64,000 bases of DNA from Bacilli bacterium. Its GTDB lineage: Bacteria; Bacillota_I; Bacilli_A; RF39; UBA660. The notes under the pieces are model-generated. The model did not search any database. It saw nothing but the letters and a program-made list of their open reading frames with translations, and was not told the DNA's origin. Shown here piece after piece: positions 32,627-42,638 of this stretch. The stretch covers positions 35,291-99,290 of the forward strand of contig JAFUBW010000011.1 in assembly GCA_017459965.1 (NCBI GenBank), written 5' to 3'. The position numbers and the translations under genes are program-made. Each line of letters starts with the position of its first letter. Position 1 is the stretch's first letter.

Positions 32627-34131
32627 TAATAAAGTGTCCTTGGATTAACTGGATTTCCATTTACTCTTACCTCAAAGTGTAAGTGAGTACCTGTTGAAGA
32701 TCCACTATTACCCATTGTACCTATAACAGTTCCTCTAGATATTGATTGACCAACATGAACTGTTACTGTATTTAAGTGTCCATATTTAACAATCATACCA
32801 TTACCATAACTAGCATATACAACGTTACCATAACCTCCACCACATTTGCTACCATAATATCCTTGTCCTGGACAGTTACTAGTAACTTCTGTTACTACAC
32901 CATTACCTATTGAATATATTGGAGATCCAAATCCACATCCAGATATATCAATACCTGCGTGAAGTCTACCCCAACGATACTTAAATTCACTTGTTACTAT
33001 GTAAGGAGAAACTGTTGGCCATCCCCAAATACCAGAAGTAACTGCTGGAGTTCCACCACCCGAATAACTTCCATATGCTGAATATGTTTTAGTTCCTTTA
33101 AGTACAACTTTATTAATTGGTTCTGTTATTGTTGTATAATTTGTTATAATTGCTGGTTCTGCTTGACCATTAACATACTTTACTTTAGAAGTTACTCTTT
33201 GTACACCATTAACACCTTCAGTTTGTACTTTAGTTTGTCCTTGATACATAGTATCATCATCTTTAGTAATTGTTTCATATGTTTTTGGCATATCTTCTAC
33301 AACGTGTTTTTGAACAATAATACTTATCATAGGATCTATTAAAGAAATATTAACTTTTTGACCTACACTTAATAAGTTATTACTATTTGTAAATTCAGGA
33401 TTAACTATTAAAAATTCTTCTACACCAAGTTTATTATTAAATGAAACTGTTTCAATTGTATCTCCTGGTTGTACTGTATATTCTTCATCTTTATCAAGAG
33501 AACCAAATAATAAATATTTAGTTAATAATGTTTCATCATCAAATATTACTTCATCAGTTGATATATAACTTTCTGTTATTGTTATTTTTTCTTCTATAGA
33601 AATGTCTTCTATTAATGTACCTGTAGTTTCTATTGGTGTTTGTGTATCATTTTTATAATTTTTTACATCTTTCTTATTAACAAATACATTTAATACTTTA
33701 TTAACTGCATTGTTAAACATCTTTTTATCAAGTATATTTATTTTTTCTTCACCATCGTCTGATTTGATGGTAACTACATAACCTTTAATAGTAAAACTAG
33801 TCTTCTCTTTTATTTTATTGTATATTTGTTTTTCACTTAATACTTTAGCATTATGAGTTAAACATTTTTCAATATCAAGACCATTAGGTTTATATACTTT
33901 TTTTACACCAAATTCTTCTTTTAATTCTTTTTGTTCATTATCTATATATTTTTCAAGTGCATCTTTACTTTTAACTGAGCCAAGAAGTTTACCATCTAAA
34001 TATACATTATATACTTCTTTTATATTGTTATCTTGTGGAGTTACTATACCTATAATTGTTATAAAAGCAATTGCGATTATTAACGATATTGCAATAGGAA
34101 TATTTTGTTTTATTTTATCCACAATATTCAC
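32626..34131 (-). CDS. M23 peptidase with LysM and G5 domains
   Basis: 501 residues. N-terminal anchor helix (about 13-31), an unassigned region, a LysM (YTVQPGDTIETVSFNNKLGV, about 217-262), a G5-type domain (PKTYETITKDDDTMYQGQTK region, about 275-350) and a C-terminal lysostaphin-like endopeptidase (about 385-500). Zinc motifs HAGIDISG and HLHFEVRVNG are intact. It should cut peptide cross-bridges outside the membrane. It occupies the place often held by yycH/htrA in this neighbourhood. Operon with dnaB and walJ. Confidence 0.92.
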   Translation of the reverse strand: MNIVDKIKQNIPIAISLIIAIAFITIIGIVTPQDNNIKEVYNVYLDGKLLGSVKSKDALEKYIDNEQKELKEEFGVKKVYKPNGLDIEKCLTHNAKVLSEKQIYNKIKEKTSFTIKGYVVTIKSDDGEEKINILDKKMFNNAVNKVLNVFVNKKDVKNYKNDTQTPIETTGTLIEDISIEEKITITESYISTDEVIFDDETLLTKYLLFGSLDKDEEYTVQPGDTIETVSFNNKLGVEEFLIVNPEFTNSNNLLSVGQKVNISLIDPMISIIVQKHVVEDMPKTYETITKDDDTMYQGQTKVQTEGVNGVQRVTSKVKYVNGQAEPAIITNYTTITEPINKVVLKGTKTYSAYGSYSGGGTPAVTSGIWGWPTVSPYIVTSEFKYRWGRLHAGIDISGCGFGSPIYSIGNGVVTEVTSNCPGQGYYGSKCGGGYGNVVYASYGNGMIVKYGHLNTVTVHVGQSISRGTVIGTMGNSGSSTGTHLHFEVRVNGNPVNPRTLY

Positions 34132-34148
34132 CTCACTTAATTATTACT

Positions 34149-35495
34149 TTAAACAGTTTCTTCTTCTTTACTATAGTTAGCAAATGTAGAAGTATTTTTC
34201 TTAAATAATAGTTCTATAGTAGCAGTTGGTCCATTACGATGTTTAGCTACTATAAATTCACTAATACTTATATTTCCATCCATTCTAGCTTCTTTATTAT
34301 AATAATCATCTCTATAAAGGAATGCGACTATATCAGCATCTTGTTCAATAGATCCTGATTCTCTTAAATCACTCATAAGTGGTCTTTTATCATCTCTTCC
34401 TTCAACAGCACGAGAAAGTTGTGCAAGTGCAATTACTGGAACACCTAGTTCTAGTGCCATAGTTTTTAAACTTCTAGATATTTCAGATACTTCTTGTTGT
34501 CTATTACCTGAATATTTACTACTTCCAGATATTAATTGTAGATAATCTATTACAACTAAAGCAAGTCCATCTTTAGAAGCTGCAAGTCTTCTACATTTAC
34601 TTCTAATATCACCTATTGAAACACCTGGTGTATCATCTATAAAAATATTAGTATCAGCAAGTCTTGATATTCCTTCACTAAGTTTAGACCAATCACTATT
34701 ATCTAGTCTACCATTTCTTATTTTATTACCATCTACTTGTCCAAGTGATGAAAACATACGAGTTACTAGTTGTTCAGCATTCATTTCTAAGTTAAATATA
34801 GCAACTGCTTTTTTAGTAGTTTTAGCAACATTTGTAGCTACATTAAGAGCGAATGCTGTTTTACCCATAGCAGGTCTAGCTGCAATTATAATAAGTTCAT
34901 TTTCATGAAGACCACTAGTTAGTTTATCTATTTCATAAAAACCTGTAGCAAGCCCAGTTATTTCACCTTTTTGATTACATAGTTTTTCTAAATTTTCTTG
35001 TGCTTTATATATTACATCTTGTATTTTATGAAATTCTGAAGATTTTCTTGTTTTAACAACATTTAATATCTTCATTTCAGCACCATCTAATATATCATTA
35101 ACATTACCATTTTCTAAATATGATTCAGATGCGATATCATTAGATACATTTATTAATCTTCTAAGTACTGCTTTTTCATGAACAATACCTATATAATAAT
35201 CTACATTAGATGCACTTGGTACTGAATTAATTACTTCAAGCACATATTCAATATTACCTACGCTAGCAAGTGTTTTATTTTTTTCAAGTCTATCTGTAAC
35301 AATTGTAATATCAGCAGGTATACCTTCCTCATTTAATTCAGACAAAACATCAAATATTTTTATATGTGAATCTAAATAAAAATCATCTCTTGTAAGTTCA
35401 TCACATATTTTTTGAAGTGCATATTTAGATAAAAATGCAGCACCTAAAACTGATTGTTCTGCTTCTAAACTAAATGGCATATTTCTTTTATCCAT
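34149..35495 (-). CDS. dnaB: replicative DNA helicase
   Basis: 448 residues, complete DnaB-family hexameric helicase (DnaC in B. subtilis naming). N-terminal collar domain from PFSLEAEQSVLGA, RecA-like core with Walker A ARPAMGKTAFALN and LVVIDYLQLI, and RDDKRPLMSDLRESGSIEQD near the C-terminus. Unwinds DNA at the fork. Only 3 bases after rplI, as usual. Confidence 0.98.
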   Translation of the reverse strand: MDKRNMPFSLEAEQSVLGAAFLSKYALQKICDELTRDDFYLDSHIKIFDVLSELNEEGIPADITIVTDRLEKNKTLASVGNIEYVLEVINSVPSASNVDYYIGIVHEKAVLRRLINVSNDIASESYLENGNVNDILDGAEMKILNVVKTRKSSEFHKIQDVIYKAQENLEKLCNQKGEITGLATGFYEIDKLTSGLHENELIIIAARPAMGKTAFALNVATNVAKTTKKAVAIFNLEMNAEQLVTRMFSSLGQVDGNKIRNGRLDNSDWSKLSEGISRLADTNIFIDDTPGVSIGDIRSKCRRLAASKDGLALVVIDYLQLISGSSKYSGNRQQEVSEISRSLKTMALELGVPVIALAQLSRAVEGRDDKRPLMSDLRESGSIEQDADIVAFLYRDDYYNKEARMDGNISISEFIVAKHRNGPTATIELLFKKNTSTFANYSKEEETV

Positions 35496-35498
35496 ATA

Positions 35499-35942
35499 CT
35501 ACTCCTTTACTAAATTTACTTTTAAACTAGCAACTACTTTACTATGTAAATTAATATCTACTAATGTAGTTCCTAATGTATTTATTTGATCCTTTATATT
35601 AATCTTTTTCTTATCTATTTTATATCCTTTTTTTGATAATTCTTCACTTATTTGTTTACTGGAAATACTTCCAAATACTTTACCATCTTTACCAGTTTTA
35701 ACTTTAAAAGTAATATTAGTCTTTTCAAGTTCTTTTTTAATTTGTTCACATTCTTTAATTAAATCTTTTTCATCTTGATTTCTTTTTTCTATTTGTTTGT
35801 TAAGTATTTCATTTGATTTTTGTGTATATTTAATTGCATATCCATTTTTAATTAAAAAGTTTTCTGCGTATCCATCTTTTACTTCTTTTATTTCATCTTT
35901 TTTGCCTTGACCCCTTAAATCCTTTAAAAATATGACTTTCAT
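35499..35942 (-). CDS. rplI: ribosomal protein bL9
   Basis: 147 residues from the ATG at 35942 (AAAGGATGG upstream). [20 protein letters not shown] and [15 protein letters not shown] are the N-terminal bL9 signature, followed by the connecting helix and C-terminal domain. It has its own promoter at 35982-36010. Confidence 0.97.
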   Translation of the reverse strand: MKVIFLKDLRGQGKKDEIKEVKDGYAENFLIKNGYAIKYTQKSNEILNKQIEKRNQDEKDLIKECEQIKKELEKTNITFKVKTGKDGKVFGSISSKQISEELSKKGYKIDKKKINIKDQINTLGTTLVDINLHSKVVASLKVNLVKE

Positions 35943-35981
35943 AAAAGACACCATCCTTTCAGATTTATATCAAGTATATAT

Positions 35982-36010
35982 ATTATACTATAATTTTAAG
36001 TTTATGTCAG
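35982..36010 (-). promoter_or_regulatory. promoter of rplI-dnaB operon
   Basis: Minus strand CTGACA (36005-36010), 17-base spacer, TATAAT (35982-35987). Confidence 0.75.
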
Positions 36011-36021
36011 TATTTAAGACA

Positions 36022-36050
36022 GAAAAAAATAAGGAATAATTCCTTATTTA
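36022..36050 (-). terminator. terminator of rpsF-ssb-rpsR
   Basis: AATAAGGAAT / ATTCCTTATT stem overlapping the rpsR stop, followed by TTTTT on the minus strand. Confidence 0.8.
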
Positions 36051-36259
36051 GTAAATGGTAAAATTGCCATTATTCTTGCTCTTTTAATTTGATTTGCTAC
36101 TATTCTTTGATGTTTTGCACATGTACCAGTAACTCTTCTTGGTAATATTTTACCTTTTTCATTAATATATCTGTGTAATGCTTCTGCATCTTTATAATCT
36201 AATTCATGACCAGCACATAATTGGCAAACTTTTTTTCTTTTTCTTCTAAATTCAGCCAA
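36044..36259 (-). CDS. rpsR: ribosomal protein bS18
   Basis: 71 residues. [39 protein letters not shown] pattern (here [21 protein letters not shown] shortened) and [20 protein letters not shown]. It retains CxxC-type Cys as in zinc-ribbon S18 variants. Third gene of the rpsF operon. Confidence 0.97.
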   Translation of the reverse strand: MAEFRRKRKKVCQLCAGHELDYKDAEALHRYINEKGKILPRRVTGTCAKHQRIVANQIKRARIMAILPFTK

Positions 36260-36283
36260 GTTAAATACCTCCTTTTATTTATC

Positions 36284-36748
36284 TTAGAAAGCGATATCAT
36301 CATCACTGATTTCAATTGAATCACCAAAATCAGCAAAAACTTCTTCACTCATATCTGTAGTAGCAGGTGCACTTTCAGTATTATTGTCTGCAAAGTCAGA
36401 AGGTGTTACATTATCCATTCTATTTTGTGATTGAGATTTTGATTCTAAGAATTGAACATTATCTGCAACTATATCAGTTGTATATATTCTTTGTCCATCT
36501 TTTTCATAACTACCTGTTTGAATTCTACCTTCAACAGCTACTAAACTTCCTTTTGAAACATATTTTTTAACATTTTCAGCTTGATTTCTCCAAGCAATTA
36601 TGTTAATAAAATCAGCATCTCTTTCTCCATTTTGGTTTTGAAATGATCTATTAACTGCCAAAGTAAATCTAACACTTGGTATATTTGAACTTGTATATCT
36701 AAGTTCTGGATCTCTTGTAATTCTTCCTATTAAACAAACTTTATTCAT
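36284..36748 (-). CDS. ssb: single-stranded DNA-binding protein
   Basis: 154 residues. OB fold at 1-105 (MNKVCLIGRITRDPELRYTS, INIIAWRNQAENVKKYVSKG), disordered linker and acidic tail DSIEISDDDIAF, ending in the D-D-I-x-F partner-binding tip. Protects ssDNA and recruits repair proteins. Between rpsF and rpsR as in most Firmicutes. Confidence 0.97.
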   Translation of the reverse strand: MNKVCLIGRITRDPELRYTSSNIPSVRFTLAVNRSFQNQNGERDADFINIIAWRNQAENVKKYVSKGSLVAVEGRIQTGSYEKDGQRIYTTDIVADNVQFLESKSQSQNRMDNVTPSDFADNNTESAPATTDMSEEVFADFGDSIEISDDDIAF

Positions 36749-36770
36749 AATGCACTTACTCCTTTAATAC

Positions 36771-37055
36771 TTATTTTTCTAATTTTATTGTAATGTGACG
36801 AATAACATCTTCTGATAAAGTTGCTACTCTTTCAAATTCATTAATTGCTTTTGAATCAGCTTCAACATTTATTAAGAAATAATAACCAGTTTTATGTTTT
36901 TTTATTTCATAAGCTAATTCTTTTTGACCTAATTCTTTAGAACTTAATACTTTAGCTTTTTTATCAACTAATACTTTTTCCATTTTTTTAAAAGTATCGT
37001 TAATAGCCTTTTCCTCTAAATCAGGTCTAACAATGAATAGAATTTCATATTTCAT
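36771..37055 (-). CDS. rpsF: ribosomal protein bS6
   Basis: 94 residues from MKYEILFIVRPDLEEK at 37055, preceded by AAAGGGAGGTG; a longer in-frame extension upstream is hydrophobic noise from the leader. The KTGYYFLINVEADSKAINEF and SEDVIRHITIKLEK signatures are present. First gene of the rpsF-ssb-rpsR operon. Confidence 0.96.
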   Translation of the reverse strand: MKYEILFIVRPDLEEKAINDTFKKMEKVLVDKKAKVLSSKELGQKELAYEIKKHKTGYYFLINVEADSKAINEFERVATLSEDVIRHITIKLEK

Positions 37056-37122
37056 TCTTTGCACCTCCCTTTGGACTAATGGCCTATAAATAGGCAGAGA
37101 GTAAATTAATACTCGTAAAGGT

Positions 37123-37151
37123 ATTATAACAAAAAGTATAAAAAATGTAAA
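37123..37151 (-). promoter_or_regulatory. promoter of the rpsF operon
   Basis: Minus strand TTTACA (37146-37151), 17-base spacer, TATAAT (37123-37128). The 60-base leader contains GCCTATTTATAGGC, a small hairpin that could be the S6:S18 autoregulatory element, though I cannot confirm its consensus. Confidence 0.8.
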
Positions 37152-37240
37152 CAAACATAACAAAAAAAGTTAAATTTATTTATGTTGATTTTTATTTGTA
37201 TAAGTGATATACTTTTATTTAGATAAAGGATGCGAAAAAT

Positions 37241-37504
37241 ATGGAAAAAAAGGCATTAAAATATTTTATTATTTTATTAATTATACCATTAATAGTTAGT
37301 TTATTTATTGCTATATTTTCTGGTAAGACAAATACAAATATTAATAATTCATATAATAGTTTGGATGGGACTTTTAATCATGATAACTATTCATATGAAG
37401 AAGAAGTAAAAAGAAGTAATAGCTATATTTATTTAAGCGTATTTTCACTTGTAGTAATAGGTGTTGGTGTTTGGATATATGTAAAAAATAAAGGAAATGT
37501 TTAA
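37241..37504 (+). CDS. small two-helix membrane protein
   Basis: 87 residues with membrane helices at about 6-27 and 64-81 around a polar Asn/Ser/Tyr-rich loop. No recognisable family. The ribosome site is weak. Ends in a terminator shared with ychF. Confidence 0.55.
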   Translation: MEKKALKYFIILLIIPLIVSLFIAIFSGKTNTNINNSYNSLDGTFNHDNYSYEEEVKRSNSYIYLSVFSLVVIGVGVWIYVKNKGNV

Positions 37505-37520
37505 CATTTCCTTTTTTTAT
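37492..37520. terminator. bidirectional terminator
   Basis: AAAGGAAATG-tttaa-CATTTCCTTT followed by T on the plus strand and A run upstream, between convergent genes. Confidence 0.8.
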
Positions 37521-38614
37521 ACATTAAATCTAAATAAACAAATATCTCCATCTTGCATTTCATATTCTTTTCCTTCAAGGCGTAATTTACCATTTTCTTT
37601 AGCACCTTTTTCTCCATCATATTTAACATAATCATCATATGAAATAACTTCTGCTTTTATAAATCCTCTTTCAAAATCACTATGAATAATACCTGCGCAA
37701 GCTGGTGCCTTCATACCTTTTTTAAAAGTCCATGCTTTTACTTCTTTTTCACCTGCAGTAAAGTATGTTGCAAGGCCAAGTAATGAATAAGTAGCTTTTA
37801 TTAATTTATTTAAACCACTATCGTCTATTCCAAGTTCCTCTAAAAATAACTGTTTCTCTTCTTCTTCAAGTTCAGAAAGTTCACTTTCTACTTTAGCACT
37901 TATTACTACTACTTCTGAATTTTCTTTACTAGCATATTCTTTTACTTTTTCTACATAATCATTACCTGTATTTATATCTTCTTCTGATACATTAGCAGCA
38001 TATATTAATGGTTTTTTAGTAAGTAAATTAAAGGATTTTAATATTTTTTCTTCATCTTCATTATAATCTAATCTTCTAGCTGGTATATTGTTTTCTAATG
38101 CTTCCTTTATTCTTTTTAAAAGATTAACTTCATTTAATGCATCTTTATCTTTTGTAGATATTGCTTTTTTTTCTGTTTTTCCTATTCTATTATTAATTAC
38201 TTCTAAATCAGAAAATATAAGCTCTAAATTTATTATTTCTATATCTCTTATTGGATCAGTATTACCTTCAACATGTGTAATATTAGCATCATCAAAACAT
38301 CTAACTACTTCCACAATAGCATCTACATCTCTTATATGAGATAAGAATTTATTACCAAGTCCTTCACCTTTAGATGCGCCTTTTACTAAACCTGCGATAT
38401 CAATAAATTCATATGAAGTTGGTACAACAGACTCTGGTGTCCACATTTCTTCTAGTTTTTCAAGCCTTTTATCCGGAACAACAACAACTCCTACATTAGG
38501 ATCTATAGTTGCGAACGGATAATTAGCAGCCAATATATTTTTCTTTGTAATTGCATTAAATAAAGTAGATTTTCCTACATTAGGAAGTCCTACTATACCT
38601 GCGGTCAATCCCAT
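37517..38614 (-). CDS. ychF: ribosome-binding ATPase YchF
   Basis: 365 residues, Obg-family. G1 GLPNVGKS (9-16), DIAGLVKGASKGEGLGNKFL, the altered G4 (YAANVSEED) typical of ATP preference, and the C-terminal TGS domain with FTAGEKEVKAWTFKKG and GYV-type HSDFERGFIKAEV. Complete. Located between parB and rpsF, the usual Firmicutes position. Confidence 0.97.
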   Translation of the reverse strand: MGLTAGIVGLPNVGKSTLFNAITKKNILAANYPFATIDPNVGVVVVPDKRLEKLEEMWTPESVVPTSYEFIDIAGLVKGASKGEGLGNKFLSHIRDVDAIVEVVRCFDDANITHVEGNTDPIRDIEIINLELIFSDLEVINNRIGKTEKKAISTKDKDALNEVNLLKRIKEALENNIPARRLDYNEDEEKILKSFNLLTKKPLIYAANVSEEDINTGNDYVEKVKEYASKENSEVVVISAKVESELSELEEEEKQLFLEELGIDDSGLNKLIKATYSLLGLATYFTAGEKEVKAWTFKKGMKAPACAGIIHSDFERGFIKAEVISYDDYVKYDGEKGAKENGKLRLEGKEYEMQDGDICLFRFNV

Positions 38615-38656
38615 AAATACACCTTCTTTTTCACACTTAAATAGTATATCATTTTA

Positions 38657-39130
38657 TTAATTATTAATCAATTTCTTTTCAAAAGTAATTATATCATCAT
38701 CAAACGAAACAAAATCAAATTCATTTTTTTCTATTTGAGATACGCTTGGCATATTGCTTTTTAAAATATTAACTCTAACTTTTTGTACATTTAACTCTTT
38801 ACAATAATCTAGCATTTCTTTTAACAATTTATCTGCGATACCTTTTCTTCTATATCTATAATCTACTATTGAAGATAATTCAGAATATTTTTCATTCTTT
38901 TCTATATCATAATTTATTTTAATACAACCTAAAGCAACTAATTCATTATCATTATAAGCACCTATCATTTTTTGCATTAACCATTCTATTCCAGATTCAT
39001 TATCAAAACTATAAGTATGCCCTGTATCCCAAGATAAAGCTTTCATATAACTATAATATTTATCATATCTATTTTCTATTTTTTTAAATTGTATATTTAT
39101 TTTAATCACCTTCTTATATAAGAAAAACAC
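38657..39130 (-). CDS. GNAT-family N-acetyltransferase
   Basis: About 145-157 residues. GNAT fold with LSSIVDYRYRRKGIADKLLK as the acetyl-CoA loop (R-x-x-G-I-A) and VNILKSNMPSVSQIEKNEF. Substrate unknown. The ATG at 39130 has no site; GAAGGTG lies inside the frame and would fit a non-standard start about ten codons later. Follows the AbgT gene by 13 bases. Confidence 0.82.
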   Translation of the reverse strand: MFFLYKKVIKINIQFKKIENRYDKYYSYMKALSWDTGHTYSFDNESGIEWLMQKMIGAYNDNELVALGCIKINYDIEKNEKYSELSSIVDYRYRRKGIADKLLKEMLDYCKELNVQKVRVNILKSNMPSVSQIEKNEFDFVSFDDDIITFEKKLINN

Positions 39131-39143
39131 GGATTAACGTGTC

Positions 39144-40655
39144 TTATATTGTTGGAAATACATTAGGTCCAATTGGAACATTTAAAACATACCATCCAAA
39201 TATTATAAACAACCATAATATTAATGTACTTATAAAGTATGGCCAAATTAGTTTATAACATTTATTTATACTAAAATCACTTTTACTATATAATCCCACA
39301 AATCCTAAATATATTACAAAATATGAAAATAATGGTGAAATCATATTTGTAGTTGAAGATGCTAATCTAAATATTGCAGTAGTGAATTCAGGAGTTATAT
39401 TAGACTTCATAAAAAGTGGTAATAATGTAGGCGCAAATAATGTCCATTTTGTAGATATAGATGGTAAAAATATATTAGAAACTGCGATTGCTAAGAAAGA
39501 CAATAATATAAGCACTACAAACGATGCATTACTACTTTCAATTAAATTAAATAAATTTGCAGTTATTATATTACCTATATTAGTATATCTAAATATTGAA
39601 ACTAATCCAGATGCAACAAATACTAATAATAATATTTCACCTATACCATTTATACTATTAGATAATCCTTTTATAATATCTTTATTATTTTTTATTTGCT
39701 TAGTAGTCACACCATATATAATTGAACAAACAACAAATGCTAAAGATACTATATAAAGTATTCCATTAACAAATGGTGCATTTGCTCCAAATAATTTATT
39801 AACATACATTTTTTGACTTGAATCTAACAAGAAACCTGATAATGGTAAACCTGGTATTATAGAATATATAAATATTACTATCATTATACCTAATGCTATA
39901 AATGCTCTTCTTAAACCCTTTTTGTCTAATTTTTCATCAATTGTTTCTTCATCATTACCTATTCTTACTGGTTTATTTTTACTAATTATTTCTGTAAGTA
40001 TTGTCATTAAAAGTGCAAGTAAAATTGATGAAACAACTATAAAGAATAAATTACCTGTATATCCATAAGTATAATTTGGATCAATTATATCTACAGATGG
40101 TTTTGCTATTTCTATTAAACTATAATCTAATGATGTTATAAATAAATTAATATTAGATCCTGCAGCTACTGATGCAAATGCCATTGTCATACCTATAACT
40201 TGACTCCTTTTATATTCAGTAAATATAATTGCTGCAAGAGGTATCATTATTATAAATGCTAAATCATTACTAAACCCCATTATAATGCATAATAGAGAAA
40301 ATATAAAAAGCATAGTCCTTCTTGGTAAAAATTTAGTACATTTTTGAAATATAGACTTAAATAATCCTACTCTTATACCAAATCCTACACCCATTAAACC
40401 TACTATTAATGTAGCAAGTGGAACAAACTTCAAGAAATTATTAATAGTTTCTGAAATCATGTATTTTATTCCTTCTTTACTAAGTAAAGATTCTACTGTT
40501 AATAAAGATGTTGATGTTGATCCTAGTGATACATCAGTTTGAGTTCCTTGGAAATTTAATAGTGATAAGATTGTACTTATTATAACTGTACATACTATAA
40601 GTATTATAAAGAACCATACTGGATGTATTTTTACTTTTTTATTTTCATTATCCAT
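39144..40655 (-). CDS. AbgT-family transporter
   Basis: 503 residues with about 11-13 membrane helices. N-terminal NNFLKFVPLATLIVGLMGVG and FGIRVGLFKSIFQK, and the hairpin region with ASVAAGSNINLFITSLDY, correspond to AbgT transporters of p-aminobenzoyl-glutamate or related drugs. Lies in the parA-parB-DUF951 operon. Substrate cannot be told from sequence. Confidence 0.85.
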   Translation of the reverse strand: MDNENKKVKIHPVWFFIILIVCTVIISTILSLLNFQGTQTDVSLGSTSTSLLTVESLLSKEGIKYMISETINNFLKFVPLATLIVGLMGVGFGIRVGLFKSIFQKCTKFLPRRTMLFIFSLLCIIMGFSNDLAFIIMIPLAAIIFTEYKRSQVIGMTMAFASVAAGSNINLFITSLDYSLIEIAKPSVDIIDPNYTYGYTGNLFFIVVSSILLALLMTILTEIISKNKPVRIGNDEETIDEKLDKKGLRRAFIALGIMIVIFIYSIIPGLPLSGFLLDSSQKMYVNKLFGANAPFVNGILYIVSLAFVVCSIIYGVTTKQIKNNKDIIKGLSNSINGIGEILLLVFVASGLVSIFRYTNIGNIITANLFNLIESSNASFVVLILLSFLAIAVSNIFLPSISTKWTLFAPTLLPLFMKSNITPEFTTAIFRLASSTTNMISPLFSYFVIYLGFVGLYSKSDFSINKCYKLIWPYFISTLILWLFIIFGWYVLNVPIGPNVFPTI

Positions 40656-40656
40656 A

Positions 40657-40863
40657 CTAGTTCACCTCACTGCCTTTCATATCCTCTACTACCTTTTTTA
40701 ATTTTTTATTAAATTCTATTCTAGGAATCATAATTATTCTTCCACAATTAACACATTTTAATTTAATATCAACACCCACTCTAATTATTTCCCATAAATT
40801 AGTTCCACATGGATGTCCTTTTTTCATAATAACTTTATCCCCTAATTGATAATCATTTTTCAT
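40657..40863 (-). CDS. DUF951 protein (YyzM-like)
   Basis: 68 residues from the ATG at 40863 (GTGGTG upstream). The family signature VIMKKGHPCGTNLWEIIRVG followed by DIKLKCVNCGRIIMIPR has a CxxC that may bind metal. Found beside parB in many Firmicutes. Starts 10 bases after the parB stop. Confidence 0.9.
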   Translation of the reverse strand: MKNDYQLGDKVIMKKGHPCGTNLWEIIRVGVDIKLKCVNCGRIIMIPRIEFNKKLKKVVEDMKGSEVN

Positions 40864-40873
40864 AAATTCACCA

Positions 40874-41746
40874 CTATTCATCAATATTTATATTCATTAT
40901 TTCAAGTATTCTATTTAAATCATGTACTGATGAAAACTTAATTGATAATTTATCTTTATTTATTTTTACAGATGTTCCTAATTTTTCTTTTAGATAATTC
41001 TCTATATATTTATATTCATCATTTTTTATATTTTTTTCTTTTACATCTTTAGTAGTTTTATTATCATAAATCATACTTTCAAGTGTTCTTACACTTAAAT
41101 CTTCATCAATGATTCTACTAGCTAAATCTTCTATTTTTTCTTTATCATCTAACTTGCTTAAAACTCTAGCATGACCCATAGATATTTTGTTATATAAAAC
41201 CATATCTTGTACAGATGCTGGAAGTTTTAAAAGTCCTAATATATTTGTAATATGACTTCTACTTTTACCAACTTTTTTAGCAAGTTCATCTTGAGTAATA
41301 TTTAATGATTCTATTATTGATTTATACGCTTTAGCTTCTTCTATAGCAGTTAAATTTTCCCTTTGTAAATTTTCAAGAAGTGCGATTTGCATCATTTCAT
41401 CATCAGAGAAATCTTTTATGATCGCAGGTATTGTTTCTTTTCCAGCAAGTTTACTTGCTCTTACTCTTCTTTCACCGGCTATTATTTCATAACCTTTTAT
41501 ACTTTTTTTAACTATTATTGGTTGAAACACACCATGTTCTCTTATTGATTCTGCAAGTTCATTTAATGCTTCTTCATCAAAATTCTTTCTAGGTTGATAT
41601 GGATTTGCTCTTAAATCAGATAATGGTATTTCAACTATAGAATCATTTGTCTTTGCTTCTTCTATGATTGAATTTTCAAATTCTTCAAAACTAGATACAT
41701 TTTCTTTAAATAATTCTTCTAATCCTTTTCCTAATGCTTTACTCAT
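40874..41746 (-). CDS. parB: chromosome partitioning protein ParB (Spo0J)
   Basis: 290 residues. N-terminal CTPase/ParB domain (IPLSDLRANPYQPRKNFDEE, GYEIIAGERRVRASKLAG), KorB-type HTH (TQDELAKKVGKSRSHITNIL) and a C-terminal dimer domain. It spreads from parS and loads SMC. No canonical parS is visible in this window. Overlaps parA by 8 bases. Confidence 0.97.
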   Translation of the reverse strand: MSKALGKGLEELFKENVSSFEEFENSIIEEAKTNDSIVEIPLSDLRANPYQPRKNFDEEALNELAESIREHGVFQPIIVKKSIKGYEIIAGERRVRASKLAGKETIPAIIKDFSDDEMMQIALLENLQRENLTAIEEAKAYKSIIESLNITQDELAKKVGKSRSHITNILGLLKLPASVQDMVLYNKISMGHARVLSKLDDKEKIEDLASRIIDEDLSVRTLESMIYDNKTTKDVKEKNIKNDEYKYIENYLKEKLGTSVKINKDKLSIKFSSVHDLNRILEIMNINIDE

Positions 41747-42521
41747 TTCTAGAAATAACCTCCTTTGCTAGGTTTATATATGCTTCTGTCCCTCTACTTG
41801 TAGGATCATAATTTACTATTGGTTTCCCATGTGATGGAGCTTCTGTTAATCTTATTAATCTTGGTATTATAGTATCATATACTTTTTCTCTGAAGAAACC
41901 CCTTACATTTTCTACTACTTCAAGACCTAAATTAGTTCTTGAATCAAGCATTGTAAGTACAACGCCTTCTATATCTAAAGTAGGATTCAATCCCTTTCTT
42001 GCTTGTTTTATTGTATTTAGAAGTTGCATAATACCTTCAAGTGCAAAATATTCACATTGAACTGGTATTAATACTGAATCAGATGCTGTTAATGCATTTA
42101 TTGTAAGTATTGTTAGTGATGGTGGACAATCTATTAATATAAAATCATAATTATCTCTAATTTCACCAAGAACTCTTTTTAATTGAGCACTTCTAATAAA
42201 TTCTGGATCTTCTTTTGATTTATCAATAAATTCAACTTCTATACCTGCAAGTGTTATAGTAGATGGCATTAAATCTAAGTTTTTAAATTTAGTTTTTTTA
42301 ACAGCTTCTATTGGAGTAATTGATCCATTTAATGCTTCATAAACACTTTTAGTTAGATCACCTTTTTCAATTCCAACACCAGTTGTTGAGTTTCCTTGTG
42401 GATCTAAATCAACTAGTAATACTTTTTTACCTAACACTCCTAAAGATGCAGCTAAATTAATACTTGTTGTTGTTTTACCTACTCCACCTTTTTGATTAAC
42501 CAAAGAAATAATTTTACCCAT
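41739..42521 (-). CDS. parA: chromosome partitioning ATPase ParA (Soj)
   Basis: 260 residues. Deviant Walker A KGGVGKTTTSINLAASLG (about 10-27), LLVDLDPQGNSTTG and DFILIDCPPSLTILTINAL. ATP-dependent DNA-bound dimer that positions ParB complexes. Complete, upstream of and overlapping parB. Confidence 0.98.
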   Translation of the reverse strand: MGKIISLVNQKGGVGKTTTSINLAASLGVLGKKVLLVDLDPQGNSTTGVGIEKGDLTKSVYEALNGSITPIEAVKKTKFKNLDLMPSTITLAGIEVEFIDKSKEDPEFIRSAQLKRVLGEIRDNYDFILIDCPPSLTILTINALTASDSVLIPVQCEYFALEGIMQLLNTIKQARKGLNPTLDIEGVVLTMLDSRTNLGLEVVENVRGFFREKVYDTIIPRLIRLTEAPSHGKPIVNYDPTSRGTEAYINLAKEVISRNE

Positions 42522-42614
42522 CTTGTAACACTTCCTAACACTTTTATCGCTATATTATATTTTATCAGAAAATAGACTTTTTTTAAATAGTTATTGAGTA
42601 AAAAATAAAATAAA

Positions 42615-42638
42615 TAAAAAGAGAAACTAGTTCTCCTT
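42615..42638 (-). terminator. terminator of the cadherin-like gene
   Basis: GAGAA-ctag-TTCTC on the minus strand followed by TTTTTATTT. Confidence 0.65.

Noticed and set aside
37060..37120. S6:S18 autoregulatory RNA in the rpsF leader
   Set aside because: Only a short GCC/GGC hairpin is visible; I could not recognise the full consensus, so it is mentioned under the promoter only.
42522..42638. parS site next to parAB
   Set aside because: No match to TGTTTCACGTGAAACA or close variants was seen there or elsewhere in the window.
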